Assembly (NCBI RefSeq): GCF_041601295.1
Contig: NZ_JBFIII010000019.1
Span: 1 to 35,178, forward strand
Reading direction: 5' to 3'
DNA: 35,178 nt
DNA from: Immundisolibacter sp.
GTDB lineage: Bacteria; Pseudomonadota; Gammaproteobacteria; Immundisolibacterales; Immundisolibacteraceae
Shown: positions 1 to 7,698 of the stretch, one piece after another
Layout: each line of letters begins with the position of its first letter
Numbering within the stretch: the first letter of the stretch is position 1
The notes under the pieces: generated by a model
Databases searched by the model: none
The model's input: the letters and a program-made list of their open reading frames with translations, nothing else
What the model was told of the DNA's origin: nothing
Program-made: the position numbers and the translations under genes

Positions 1-32
1 ACTCTTAGTACACGAGACCTCTGCGAGGAATC

Positions 33-57
33 ACCCGCTTCCCCTCCCTGAGCGGGT
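33..57 (+). other. Stem-loop upstream of terminator
   Basis: A 7-bp stem (ACCCGCT at 33-39, AGCGGGT at 51-57) closes an 11-base pyrimidine-rich loop. It lies just before the terminator at 68-96 and would be in the same plus-strand transcript, whose gene lies outside the window. It may be the 3' part of a structured mRNA tail or of a small RNA; the sequence does not decide. Confidence 0.4.
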
Positions 58-67
58 TACCTTTCTG

Positions 68-96
68 ACCCGGCCACCCCTGGCCGGGTTTTTTTT
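68..96 (+). terminator. Rho-independent terminator
   Basis: A perfect 9-bp stem (ACCCGGCCA at 68-76, TGGCCGGGT at 81-89) with a CCCC loop runs directly into eight T residues at 89-96. The T-run is on the plus strand, so it ends a plus-strand transcript entering from the left. Read on the minus strand the hairpin is preceded by A residues and followed by no T-run, so it is a poor terminator for the operon ending at 124. Confidence 0.85.
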
Positions 97-123
97 GTCC
101 TGGGCTACGGGTGGGCGGCGCGC

Positions 124-996
124 TTACAGCGCGTGCCAGTCGGCCAGCAGGGTACGCAGCGCCGCCACGAAGGCCAGCGGCTGGTCCAGGAACAAGTGGT
201 GGTAGGACTCCGGAATGGCTGCCACCGGACCGCGACGGTCCACCAGTTCATGGACGTATTCACGTACCTCGGGCGGGAACAGCTTGCTCTTGTCGCCGTA
301 CAGGATGCCCACGCGGCAGGTGACTTCGCGCAATTCCTGCGCTTGCTGGCCGACGGTGATGTGGGCCATGCCCCGGTCGTCGAACTTCCAGGTCCAGTCG
401 CCGCTTGGCGTTTGCATGATGGAATGTCGGCCGATGTAGTCCAGGATGAAGGTGTTGTGGCAGGGCTGCTCCGGGATCAGCCGGAAGCGAGCCAGCGCGG
501 CTTCAAAGTCCGGATAGCTGCGCCGTGGCTGGCTCAACGGGTTGCGGGCGGTACCTGGAAACTTGTACCCCGGCGGGCGAATGGGCGAATCGACCATGAC
601 CAGTCCGCCGACCCGCTCCGGGCGGCTGGCGGCGGCCCGAAGGCACACGGCGCCGCCCAGGCTGTGGCCAATGAGCGTCACCTCCGGTCCAAAACCCGCG
701 TCGTCGCACACCGCCAACGCCTCACCGGCGAAGTCATCCATCTGATACTGCTCGCGCCGGCCGCTTTCGCCCATGCCCGACAAGTCCATGGCGGCGACCC
801 GGTGATCCACGGCCAGCCAGGGCGCGATGAAATCCCACCAGTGGCTGTGCGCGCCGCCGCCGTGGACCAGCAGCAGCGGTGGCCCGGCCTCGCCCCAGGT
901 CTGGTAGTGAATGTCACAGCCGGTTACCGACACCCGGTGCGGGTTGCCCGCAGTGGCGACTGCTTCCGTGAACCAGTCGGGCGCGGGGACGGTCAT
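124..996 (-). CDS. Alpha/beta hydrolase, last gene of the BadI operon
   Basis: A 290-residue alpha/beta-hydrolase-fold protein, probably cytoplasmic. The oxyanion-side motif is LLLVHGGGAHSHWW near residue 43. The nucleophile elbow is GHSLGG with Ser112. Asp235 in LYGDKSK and a histidine in SYHHLF (266-267) are positioned to complete the triad. The frame stays open far upstream, but the chosen ATG at 996 overlaps the stop of the upstream BadI-like gene as ATGA, and the upstream frame is only a shadow of that gene. The overlap implies translational coupling. In this operon it could hydrolyse an ester, lactone or thioester of an alicyclic or ring-opened intermediate. The family is too broad to name a substrate; esterase, thioesterase and C-C hydrolase activities all remain possible. 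Confidence 0.9.
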   Translation of the reverse strand: MTVPAPDWFTEAVATAGNPHRVSVTGCDIHYQTWGEAGPPLLLVHGGGAHSHWWDFIAPWLAVDHRVAAMDLSGMGESGRREQYQMDDFAGEALAVCDDAGFGPEVTLIGHSLGGAVCLRAAASRPERVGGLVMVDSPIRPPGYKFPGTARNPLSQPRRSYPDFEAALARFRLIPEQPCHNTFILDYIGRHSIMQTPSGDWTWKFDDRGMAHITVGQQAQELREVTCRVGILYGDKSKLFPPEVREYVHELVDRRGPVAAIPESYHHLFLDQPLAFVAALRTLLADWHAL

Positions 997-1778
997 TTCT
1001 TCTGGAACTTGCGGAACTCGGCCGGTCGCTTCTCGTTGAAGGCGCGCACGCCTTCCTTGGATTCGTCGGTGTCGTAGTACAGCGCCAGGGCTTGCAGGCC
1101 CATAGCCGCCTGGCCGCGGATCTGTTCGCTGTCTGCGTTGAAGGAGCGTTTGGCGATGGCCAGCGCGGTCGGGCTCTTGGCCATGATTTCGGCGCACCAG
1201 GCGGCAACTTCGGCGTCGAGCTCCTCGTGCGGCACCACCTTGTTGACCAGGCCCATGCGCTCGGCCTCGTCGGCCGTATAGCGGCGGCACAGGTACCAGA
1301 TTTCGCGGGCCTTCTTCTCGCCGACGGCGCGCGCCAGATAGGCGGTGCCGTAGCCCGGATCGACCGAGCCCATCTTGGGACCAACCTGGCCGAACTGGGC
1401 CTTGTCCGACGCGATGGTCAGGTCGCACAGCAGCGCCAGCACGTTGCCACCGCCAATGGCAAACCCCTGCACGCGGGCGATGACCGGTTTGGGCACGTCG
1501 CGGATGACGGTGTGCAGTTCTTCAACCGGCATGCCGACGGTGCCGCGCCCGCCGTAGCTGCCGGCATGGGATTTCTGATCACCGCCAGTGCAGAACGCCT
1601 TGTCGCCGGTGCCGGTCAGCACAATGACGCCGATTTCCGTATTCCAGCCGGCGCGCTGGAAGGCGTGGATCAGTTCTTCCACGGTCTGGGCGCGAAAGGC
1701 GTTGTAGACCTCCGGCCGGTTGATGGTGATGGTGGCAACGCCGTCCTGTTCGACGTAGAGAAGATCCTGATAGTCCAC
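993..1778 (-). CDS. badI: BadI-like 2-ketocyclohexanecarboxyl-CoA hydrolase (crotonase family)
   Basis: A 261-residue crotonase-superfamily enzyme. Remembered BadI sequence matches closely over the stretch GMPVEELHTVIRDVPKPVIA and the following GGGN, FGQVGPKMGSVDPGYG and KKAREIWY motifs. BadI hydrates and cleaves 2-ketocyclohexane-1-carboxyl-CoA to pimeloyl-CoA. Oxyanion-hole segments are CTGGDQ (63-68) and AIGGGN (107-112). Ser138, Asp140 and Tyr235 fall at the positions expected for the conserved catalytic residues of the BadI/MenB group. MenB (naphthoyl-CoA synthase) is the close alternative, but no other menaquinone gene is nearby, and the neighbours are beta-oxidation genes that would consume the BadI product. 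The start is GTG with AAGGAA about 8 bases upstream. It overlaps the downstream hydrolase by 4 bases. Confidence 0.85.
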   Translation of the reverse strand: MDYQDLLYVEQDGVATITINRPEVYNAFRAQTVEELIHAFQRAGWNTEIGVIVLTGTGDKAFCTGGDQKSHAGSYGGRGTVGMPVEELHTVIRDVPKPVIARVQGFAIGGGNVLALLCDLTIASDKAQFGQVGPKMGSVDPGYGTAYLARAVGEKKAREIWYLCRRYTADEAERMGLVNKVVPHEELDAEVAAWCAEIMAKSPTALAIAKRSFNADSEQIRGQAAMGLQALALYYDTDESKEGVRAFNEKRPAEFRKFQKK

Positions 1779-1811
1779 GAGCGGGTTCCTTGAGTTAAGC
1801 GAGTGAATGAA

Positions 1812-3938
1812 TCAGCGGTCGGCCGCACGCAGCTGTGTGCCGGTGCCAACGAGACGTTTGAGGATATCCGGCGGCGAGAAACGCGGCCCGGCGCTGGCGG
1901 CGAGCGCCTCGCATTCGGCCACGAAACGGTCCACGCCGACCGTATCCACGTAGGCCAGCACGCCCCCGGCCCAGGCCGGAAAGCCCCAGCCAAGCAGGGA
2001 TGCCACGTTCGCATCCGTGGCGTTGTCGACCACGCCCTCCGCCAGGCAGCGCGCCGCCTCCACCGCCTGGATGTGCAACAGGCGCTGCTTGATGGATTCC
2101 ACGTCCGGTTGCTGTGTGGCGCGCGGGAACTGTTCGGCCAGCCCCGGCCACAAGCGCCGCTGGCCGTCGGTGTAATCGTAGAATCCTTTGCCGACCTTTT
2201 TGCCGACCCGGCCTAGCTTGTCCACGAACAGCTCGATCACCGGTGCCGACACCGGAGGTACGTATGCTTCACCAAGGTCGGCGCGCGTCTGTACGATGAC
2301 CTTGTGGATAAGGTCCAGGGCCACCTCGTCCGCCACCGCCAGCGGCCCCAGCGGCATGCCGGTCTGGCGGCCGGCGTTTTCGATCAACGCCGGATTCACG
2401 CCCTCGGCCAGCAGGGCCATGCCTTCCTCGAAATAGGTCGTGAATACCCGGCTGGTGAAAAACCCGCGGCTGTCGTTGACCACTACCGGCGTCTTGCCGA
2501 TGCGCGCCACGAAGTCCAGCGCGTGGGCCAGGCAGTCTTCAGAGGTTTTCTGGCCGCGGATCACTTCCACCAGCGCCATGCGGTGTACCGGCGAGAAGAA
2601 ATGCAAGCCGATGAAGTTTTCCGGTTGCGGCCAATGCTCGGCCAGGCCGGTGATCGGCAGGGTGGATGTGTTGGAGCCAAACAGGATGTCGGGTCCGGCC
2701 GCCTCGGCCGTGCGGCGCGTGGCCTCCGCCTTGACCTCGCGCTGTTCGAACACTGCTTCGACCACGATGTCGCAACCGGCCAATGCGGCGTAATCGGCGG
2801 TTGGCGTGATGCGCGAGAGCGTAGTCTCGCGGCCGGTTGCGTCCAATCGGCCACGCTCCACTTCGCGCGTCAGAAGCTTGTCGCTATGGGCCTTGCCACG
2901 CTCGGCCAGGGCCAGTTCACGGTCCAGCAGCACCGTTTCCAGGCCGGCCTTGGCGCACGCATAGGCAATGCCGCTGCCCATCAGGCCCGCGCCCAGCACG
3001 CCGACTTTCCGATACTCGGCCCTGGCGATGTCGGCGGGTCGGCGCTTGAGCTTGCGCGCGTCGTTCAGGGCCAGGAAGCCGCTGCGGATCAGGTTTTCTG
3101 CCTGCACCGTGGCAGCGGTGACGCCGAAGTAACGGCTCTCGATATCCAGGCCGACGTCAATTGGGGAGGACACGCCCTCATAGATGCAGGACAGGATATT
3201 GATTGGCGCCGGGTAGTTGCCGGCGGTGCGTTCGTGCACCTTGGCGACGGCGACGGACATGAATTCCTGCACGCTGGAATCGCCAAGATTGCCGCCGGGT
3301 ACCCGAAAGCCCTTGCTGTCCCAGGGCTGCTCGGCTTTGCCGTCGGCAACAATCCACGCTTTGGCCTTGTCCAGCAGCTCGCCGGCCTGTACCACGGCAT
3401 GGATGACGCCCAGCTTGAGCGCCTCTGCCACTGGCAGGCGCTTGCCTTCCACCAGTAGCGGCACTGCGGCGCGCACGCCAATTAGACGGCTCAGGCGCTG
3501 TGTTCCACCGGCGCCCGGCAGTACGCCAAGGGTGGCTTCCGGCAGCCCGAGGCGAGTCTTAGGGTTGTCTGCCGCAATGCGGTAATGGCAGGCCAGCGCA
3601 AGCTCCAGCCCACCGCCCAGCGCGGTGCCGTTGATGGCCGCGACCATTGGCTTGCCAGCAGTCTCCAGGCGTCGGAACAGGCCGCTGGCCTTGCGGCTGC
3701 CGGCTTCGAGGCCAGCCACCGTGCGGTCGGCCAGAAAGTCCTGTACGTCTGCTCCGGCGATGAAGTCGTTCTTGGCGCTGGTGACGACAATGCCTTTCAC
3801 GGCCGGGTCATTAATCGCCCGATCCATGGCCTCGGTGTAAGCCGCCATTGAAGCGTCGGTCAGCGTATTGACCGACGATTTTTGGTTGTTCCAGGTGACG
3901 ATGGCAATGCCGTCGCCGTCCACGCGGTAGTCGATCAT
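1812..3938 (-). CDS. Fused enoyl-CoA hydratase / 3-hydroxyacyl-CoA dehydrogenase (FadB/FadJ/PimF type)
   Basis: A 708-residue multifunctional beta-oxidation enzyme. The N-terminal crotonase domain (about 1-190) has the acid residues Glu112 in GGGLEL and Glu134 in LPEATLG. A Rossmann NAD-binding domain follows, with GAGLMGSG near 316. The 3-hydroxyacyl-CoA dehydrogenase part has the catalytic His446 in GLHFFSPVHRM, and a second C-terminal dehydrogenase domain completes it. It hydrates trans-2-enoyl-CoA and oxidises the 3-hydroxyacyl-CoA. The start at 3938 is preceded by GGGAGAG at good spacing; an in-frame start at 4034 would run into the thiolase gene. It lies 10 bases after the thiolase and 33 bases before the BadI-like gene. 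With a BadI neighbour, a PimF-like role on dicarboxylyl-CoA is likely, but chain specificity cannot be read from sequence. Confidence 0.92.
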   Translation of the reverse strand: MIDYRVDGDGIAIVTWNNQKSSVNTLTDASMAAYTEAMDRAINDPAVKGIVVTSAKNDFIAGADVQDFLADRTVAGLEAGSRKASGLFRRLETAGKPMVAAINGTALGGGLELALACHYRIAADNPKTRLGLPEATLGVLPGAGGTQRLSRLIGVRAAVPLLVEGKRLPVAEALKLGVIHAVVQAGELLDKAKAWIVADGKAEQPWDSKGFRVPGGNLGDSSVQEFMSVAVAKVHERTAGNYPAPINILSCIYEGVSSPIDVGLDIESRYFGVTAATVQAENLIRSGFLALNDARKLKRRPADIARAEYRKVGVLGAGLMGSGIAYACAKAGLETVLLDRELALAERGKAHSDKLLTREVERGRLDATGRETTLSRITPTADYAALAGCDIVVEAVFEQREVKAEATRRTAEAAGPDILFGSNTSTLPITGLAEHWPQPENFIGLHFFSPVHRMALVEVIRGQKTSEDCLAHALDFVARIGKTPVVVNDSRGFFTSRVFTTYFEEGMALLAEGVNPALIENAGRQTGMPLGPLAVADEVALDLIHKVIVQTRADLGEAYVPPVSAPVIELFVDKLGRVGKKVGKGFYDYTDGQRRLWPGLAEQFPRATQQPDVESIKQRLLHIQAVEAARCLAEGVVDNATDANVASLLGWGFPAWAGGVLAYVDTVGVDRFVAECEALAASAGPRFSPPDILKRLVGTGTQLRAADR

Positions 3939-3948
3939 CGTGCTCTCC

Positions 3949-5157
3949 CTACAGCCGTTCGATGATGGTGGCGGTGCCCATGCCAGCGCCGATGCACAGC
4001 GTGACCAGGCCGGTGCCCAGGTTGCGCCGTTCAAGCTCGTCGAGCACGGTGGCGATCAGGATGGCGCCGGTGGCGCCCAGCGGGTGGCCGAGCGCGATGG
4101 CGCCGCCGTTGACGTTGATCTTGTCCATCGGCACGCCGACCACGTCGGCAAAACGCAGCACCACCGCGGCGAACGCTTCGTTGACCTCGTACAGGTCGAT
4201 GTCGGCCGGGCTCATGCCGGCGCGCTTGAGCGCCTTCAGGGTGGCCGGTGCCGGGCCGGTCAGCATGATGGTCGGCTCGCTGCCGATCGAGGCGAAACCA
4301 CGGATGCGCGCTCGGGGTTTCAGGCCCAGCCGCTCGCCAATTTCCTTGTTGCCGACCAGCACCGCGGCGGCACCATCGACAATGCCAGACGAGTTGCCGG
4401 CGTGGTGTACGTGCTCGATGCGTTCCAGTTCCGGGTAGCGCTGTAGCGCGACCGAGTCGAAACCGTAATCGGCGCCCAGTTTCTCGAACGAGGCTGGCAG
4501 CTTGGCGAGGCTTTGCACGCTGGTGCCGGGTCGACGGTGTTCGTCGTGGTCCAGAAGCGCTGCGCCATCCACTGCATAGACCGGCGTCACCGAGCGGGCG
4601 AAGCGTTTTTCTTCCCAGGCCTGGGCGGCGCGCGTCTGCGATTGCACGGCGAAGCCGTCGACATCGTCCCGCGAGTAGCCATACAGGCTGGCGATCAGGT
4701 CGGCCGATATGCCCTGCGGCACATAATGGCTGTGGAAGGCCACCTGCGGATCGGCGTACCAGGCGCCGCCAGCTGACGACATCGGGATGCGTGACATGGA
4801 CTCGACACCGCCCCCGATCACCAGGTCCGACTGGCCAGACATGACCTGCCCGGCGGCTATGTTCACCGCCTCCAGTCCCGAGGCGCAAAACCGGTTGACC
4901 TGCACGCCGGCCACGGTTTGCGCATAGCCGGCGTCAATGGCCGCCACGCGCGCAATGTTGGAACCCTGCTCGCCGACCGGGCTGACCACGCCCATAACCA
5001 CATCGTCCACATGCGCTGTGTCCAAATGCAAACGGTCGCGCAGCGCATTGAGCACCGTCGTGGCGAGGCGGATCGGGGGCACTTGATGCAGCGATCCGTC
5101 GGGCTTGCCGCGCCCGCGCGGCGTGCGCACAGCGTCGTAGATATAGGCTTCCGGCAT
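3949..5157 (-). CDS. Acetyl-CoA C-acyltransferase (thiolase)
   Basis: A 402-residue degradative thiolase, first gene of the minus-strand operon. The catalytic set is complete: acyl-accepting Cys91 in NRFCASGLEAVN, His358 in GGAIALGHPLGATG, and the proton-relay Cys388 in LCIGAGMG. It cleaves 3-ketoacyl-CoA with CoA to acetyl-CoA and a shortened acyl-CoA. The start ATG has AAGGAG 7 bases upstream. The gene pairs with the adjoining dehydrogenase fusion as the two subunits of a trifunctional beta-oxidation complex do. Next to a BadI homologue it could serve as a PimB-like thiolase for pimeloyl-CoA products; a general acetyl-CoA acetyltransferase role is the alternative. No regulator gene lies beside the operon. 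Confidence 0.92.
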   Translation of the reverse strand: MPEAYIYDAVRTPRGRGKPDGSLHQVPPIRLATTVLNALRDRLHLDTAHVDDVVMGVVSPVGEQGSNIARVAAIDAGYAQTVAGVQVNRFCASGLEAVNIAAGQVMSGQSDLVIGGGVESMSRIPMSSAGGAWYADPQVAFHSHYVPQGISADLIASLYGYSRDDVDGFAVQSQTRAAQAWEEKRFARSVTPVYAVDGAALLDHDEHRRPGTSVQSLAKLPASFEKLGADYGFDSVALQRYPELERIEHVHHAGNSSGIVDGAAAVLVGNKEIGERLGLKPRARIRGFASIGSEPTIMLTGPAPATLKALKRAGMSPADIDLYEVNEAFAAVVLRFADVVGVPMDKINVNGGAIALGHPLGATGAILIATVLDELERRNLGTGLVTLCIGAGMGTATIIERL

Positions 5158-5227
5158 GGCGGGTCTCCTTGGCGAGGGGGAGGGCAGGACTGGCGTCGAA
5201 TGGTCTCACGAACCGCCCCCCTGCCGG

Positions 5228-5635
5228 TCAGTCGTTTAGGTTCGGGCGTCGTCGTCGCTGTTTGGCTATGCCCTGCTGCTGTTTGGACTCCAGGCGCCGC
5301 TCGCGTTGAGCGCGGGACGGTCGTGTCGGTCGGCGCGTCTTGGGTGCCTGTGTGGCGGCATCGAGTAAGGCCGCAAGCCGCTCCAGCGCATCGGCGCGGT
5401 TGCGCTCCTGGGTGCGAAAACGCTGCGCTTCGAGAATGAGCACCCCGTCCGCGGTGAGTCTGCGGCCGGCCAGGCGCGTGAGCCGCTCGCGTACGGCGTC
5501 GGACAGCTCGGTGAAGCCGCGTGTGTTGAAGCGCAGCTGCAGCGCGCTCGACACCTTGTTGACGTTCTGTCCGCCGGGGCCGCTGGCGCGGATGAACTGG
5601 AATTCGAGGTCGCGCGGGTCGGGCGTCAGTGGCAT
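5228..5635 (-). CDS. arfB: ArfB-type peptidyl-tRNA hydrolase (ribosome rescue)
   Basis: A 135-residue protein, about the size of E. coli ArfB (YaeJ). The release-factor GGQ motif is at 21-23 within GPGGQNVNKV. After the catalytic domain comes a long basic tail (about 100-135, rich in Arg, Lys and Gln), which in this family enters the empty mRNA channel. The enzyme frees peptides from ribosomes stalled at mRNA 3' ends. The start at 5635 was chosen because the family begins a few residues before the strand leading to GGQ; upstream sequence in frame (to 5728) lacks family features. No strong ribosome binding site is visible. It is divergent from folE and stands alone upstream of the thiolase operon. 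Confidence 0.92.
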   Translation of the reverse strand: MPLTPDPRDLEFQFIRASGPGGQNVNKVSSALQLRFNTRGFTELSDAVRERLTRLAGRRLTADGVLILEAQRFRTQERNRADALERLAALLDAATQAPKTRRPTRPSRAQRERRLESKQQQGIAKQRRRRPNLND

Positions 5636-5810
5636 GCGGTGATTTTGGCCGTCAGGGTGGTCGCCGCTCGGAGTCCAACAGGCAGGTTCTGGCATAGGTC
5701 CGAGCTCGTTCTGCAGGGTAGCCACCATTTTGCCTTTTGAAGCCAGCGTGTGCCGGCACGGACGATTCGGTTTAGCATCCCTGGACTGCCGCTTTTCCAG
5801 GTTCCCCCAA

Positions 5811-6542
5811 ATGAATCAGCCTGATTCTCCCGCGACTGGCCGGATTGCCGACTCCCCACCGACACCGCCAGTATCCGCCCGTATCCGTCAGCGCCTGGAG
5901 TTGGCACGGGTGCGTTTTCACGCCAACGACAACATCGCCGCCTTCATCGAGGAAGACGAGCTGCCGCTGCTGCAAGCAGAGGTCGAAGAAAAGCTGGTGG
6001 AGGTACTGCGCAGCCTGGTGATCGATACCGAAAGCGACCACAACACCCGCGAAACGGCGCGGCGAGTGGCCAAGATGTATCTGACCGAGGTATTTAGCGG
6101 TCGCTACCGCGCAGCGCCGGACGTGACCGAGTTTCCCAACGTGGAGCGCTTGAACGAGCTGATGATCGTCGGGCCGATCACCATTCGCAGCGCCTGCTCA
6201 CATCACCTGTGTCCGATCATCGGCAAGGTGTGGATCGGCGTCATGCCCAATGAGCACTCGAATCTGATCGGGCTGTCGAAATACGTGCGCCTGGCCGACT
6301 GGGTGATGAGTCGGCCACAGATCCAGGAAGAGGCCGTCACGCGCCTGGCTGACCTGTTGCAGGAACGCATGCAGCCGGATGGCTTGGCTATCGTCATGGA
6401 GGCGGACCATTTCTGCATGCAGTGGCGCGGGGTCAAGGACACGGACTCGCAGATGATTAACAGCGTGATGCGCGGGGTGTTCCTGACTGACGCCATCCTG
6501 CGTCGCGAGTTCCTGGCCCTGCTGCGCCGCAATGGGTCTTGA
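5811..6542 (+). CDS. folE: GTP cyclohydrolase I
   Basis: A 243-residue GTP cyclohydrolase I, which makes 7,8-dihydroneopterin triphosphate from GTP, the first step to tetrahydrofolate. Zinc ligands are visible: Cys129 and His132 in SACSHHLC and Cys202 in DHFCMQWRG. The block GLSKYVRLADW (from 154) and the C-terminal part after the third ligand fit the longer FolE form seen in Pseudomonas and relatives rather than the E. coli form. The first 25 residues are a Pro/Ser-rich, poorly conserved extension. ATG at 5811 was preferred to an in-frame start at 5730. It is divergent from arfB and convergent with the J-domain gene. Confidence 0.95.
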   Translation: MNQPDSPATGRIADSPPTPPVSARIRQRLELARVRFHANDNIAAFIEEDELPLLQAEVEEKLVEVLRSLVIDTESDHNTRETARRVAKMYLTEVFSGRYRAAPDVTEFPNVERLNELMIVGPITIRSACSHHLCPIIGKVWIGVMPNEHSNLIGLSKYVRLADWVMSRPQIQEEAVTRLADLLQERMQPDGLAIVMEADHFCMQWRGVKDTDSQMINSVMRGVFLTDAILRREFLALLRRNGS

Positions 6543-6576
6543 TTGAGCGCTGACTGAACCGAATCGTGATCGATCG

Positions 6577-6597
6577 TGCATTTCCCGGCGCACGCCA
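6577..6597 (+). repeat. Degenerate copy of short intergenic repeat (copy 1)
   Basis: This 21-base stretch matches the repeat core at 9095 at 18 of 21 positions (differences C for G, C for T, A for C). It begins 35 bases after the folE stop and is preceded at 6546 by AGCGCTG, a heptamer also present upstream of the 9095 copy. It could be a diverged family member or chance in GC-rich DNA; its intergenic position favours the former. Confidence 0.45.
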
Positions 6598-6734
6598 CGC
6601 CAGGGCCCGCGTATAACGCTGAACGGTGTCGGCGTTTGCGCAGGCGCCAAGCGAGGTGCGCTGGCGGCGACCGCGCACATCGTCGGCCGTTCGGGAGGAT
6701 TGGCCCAGCCTAAGCGGCCTGGCCGGGCTAATCG

Positions 6735-7472
6735 TCACACCTGGGTTGCGACAAAACTGCCGGTTGGCGCGTTCAAAGCCAGGGTGAGAAATTCGAGCCG
6801 CATATGCCAGGCATGGACCTCGCCCGGCGCCCCTTCCTCGCAGCTGACAACCCTGACCACGGCATCAAACAGCGGTGATTTGACCGCCAGAACGCTCCCG
6901 CTGGGTAGCTGCTCAGGAGTCGTCACCAGCACCCCGCCTGGCGAGAAATCGCGCAGCGCCGCCGGCCGTGGGCCATGGGCGCTGCCCCGCACGAAGTATT
7001 CCATGCTGCCTGCCAGTGGCTGCCGATCGAATGCCCGACGTGCCGCCAGGTGACTGTCGCGCGGCGGTGGCGCCAGCGGGCTACGGCAGCTCGCGCAGCG
7101 AGCGCTCGCAGTATCTTGCGTGGGTAGTAAAGCCGTGGCGCCGCAAAACGCGCAGTGCATGGGGTCGCCACGTGGCGCCAGAGCCGCGTTTGCGGAAGTC
7201 TGCGACATGACTGTGGATTCTTCGGCTGATTGTGGAACGTCCCGGGCAGGTCTGGCGGTGTTTTGCGCGTCGTAATCGGCACGCCGCTGCGAGTCGGACA
7301 GCACCGCGTACGCTTCGTTGATCAACGAAGCGGTCGCCCCATCGCCGCCCAGATCCGGGTGTAAGCGCAGTTTCTGCATCAGCGTGCGATAGGCCATGCG
7401 AATCACCGCGGCCGGTGCGTCGGGCTGTACATGCAGAATGCGGTAGTAGTTACGCCGGTTGACACGCGCCAT
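6735..7472 (-). CDS. J-domain / zinc-ribbon / PilZ fusion protein
   Basis: A 245-residue protein of three parts. Residues 8-68 are a J domain with HPD at 38-40, the motif that stimulates DnaK ATPase. Residues 107-129 hold two CxxC pairs (Cys107, Cys110, Cys126, Cys129), a likely zinc ribbon. Residues 146-230 look like a PilZ domain: Arg146-x-x-x-Arg150 followed by DFSPGG (Asp175, Ser177, Gly180), the RxxxR and DxSxxG pair that binds cyclic di-GMP. No signal peptide or membrane segment is seen. ATG at 7472 directly precedes the J domain, with GGAACG upstream. It is divergent from rhlE and convergent with folE. The role is unknown; a chaperone recruiter controlled by c-di-GMP is inferred from the domains only. 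Confidence 0.85.
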   Translation of the reverse strand: MARVNRRNYYRILHVQPDAPAAVIRMAYRTLMQKLRLHPDLGGDGATASLINEAYAVLSDSQRRADYDAQNTARPARDVPQSAEESTVMSQTSANAALAPRGDPMHCAFCGATALLPTQDTASARCASCRSPLAPPPRDSHLAARRAFDRQPLAGSMEYFVRGSAHGPRPAALRDFSPGGVLVTTPEQLPSGSVLAVKSPLFDAVVRVVSCEEGAPGEVHAWHMRLEFLTLALNAPTGSFVATQV

Positions 7473-7698
7473 CGGTGAGCGTTCCTGTTTAGCCCGGCTG
7501 AGGGGCCGTCGCCGGGTCAATGCGGTGACGGTGGCAGCTTACCGGTTAAGCGCTTGCGGTACACTACCTGGATCTTCGTGGCGTACTACGGTCTGCGCCG
7601 CGCGTTCTCCAGGCGCCTGCCTGGGTCTGCTCCGCACTACCGTTTCGCCCGAACCGCGCAAAATAATTCTGCGCCGGTTCCGCTCTCAGGATACCCAT

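Noticed and set aside
997..1428. Upstream extension of the alpha/beta hydrolase frame
   Set aside because: It lies wholly inside the BadI-like gene on the same strand; the ATGA junction and family length fix the start at 996.
993..1778. MenB (naphthoyl-CoA synthase) instead of BadI
   Set aside because: No men gene is nearby, the neighbours are beta-oxidation enzymes, and the motif run GMPVEELHTVIRDVPKPVIA fits BadI better. A tree is still needed.
2304..3458. Long plus-strand open frame opposite the FadB-like gene
   Set aside because: It is antisense to a gene with complete catalytic motifs, has no recognisable domain, and is typical of GC-rich shadow frames.
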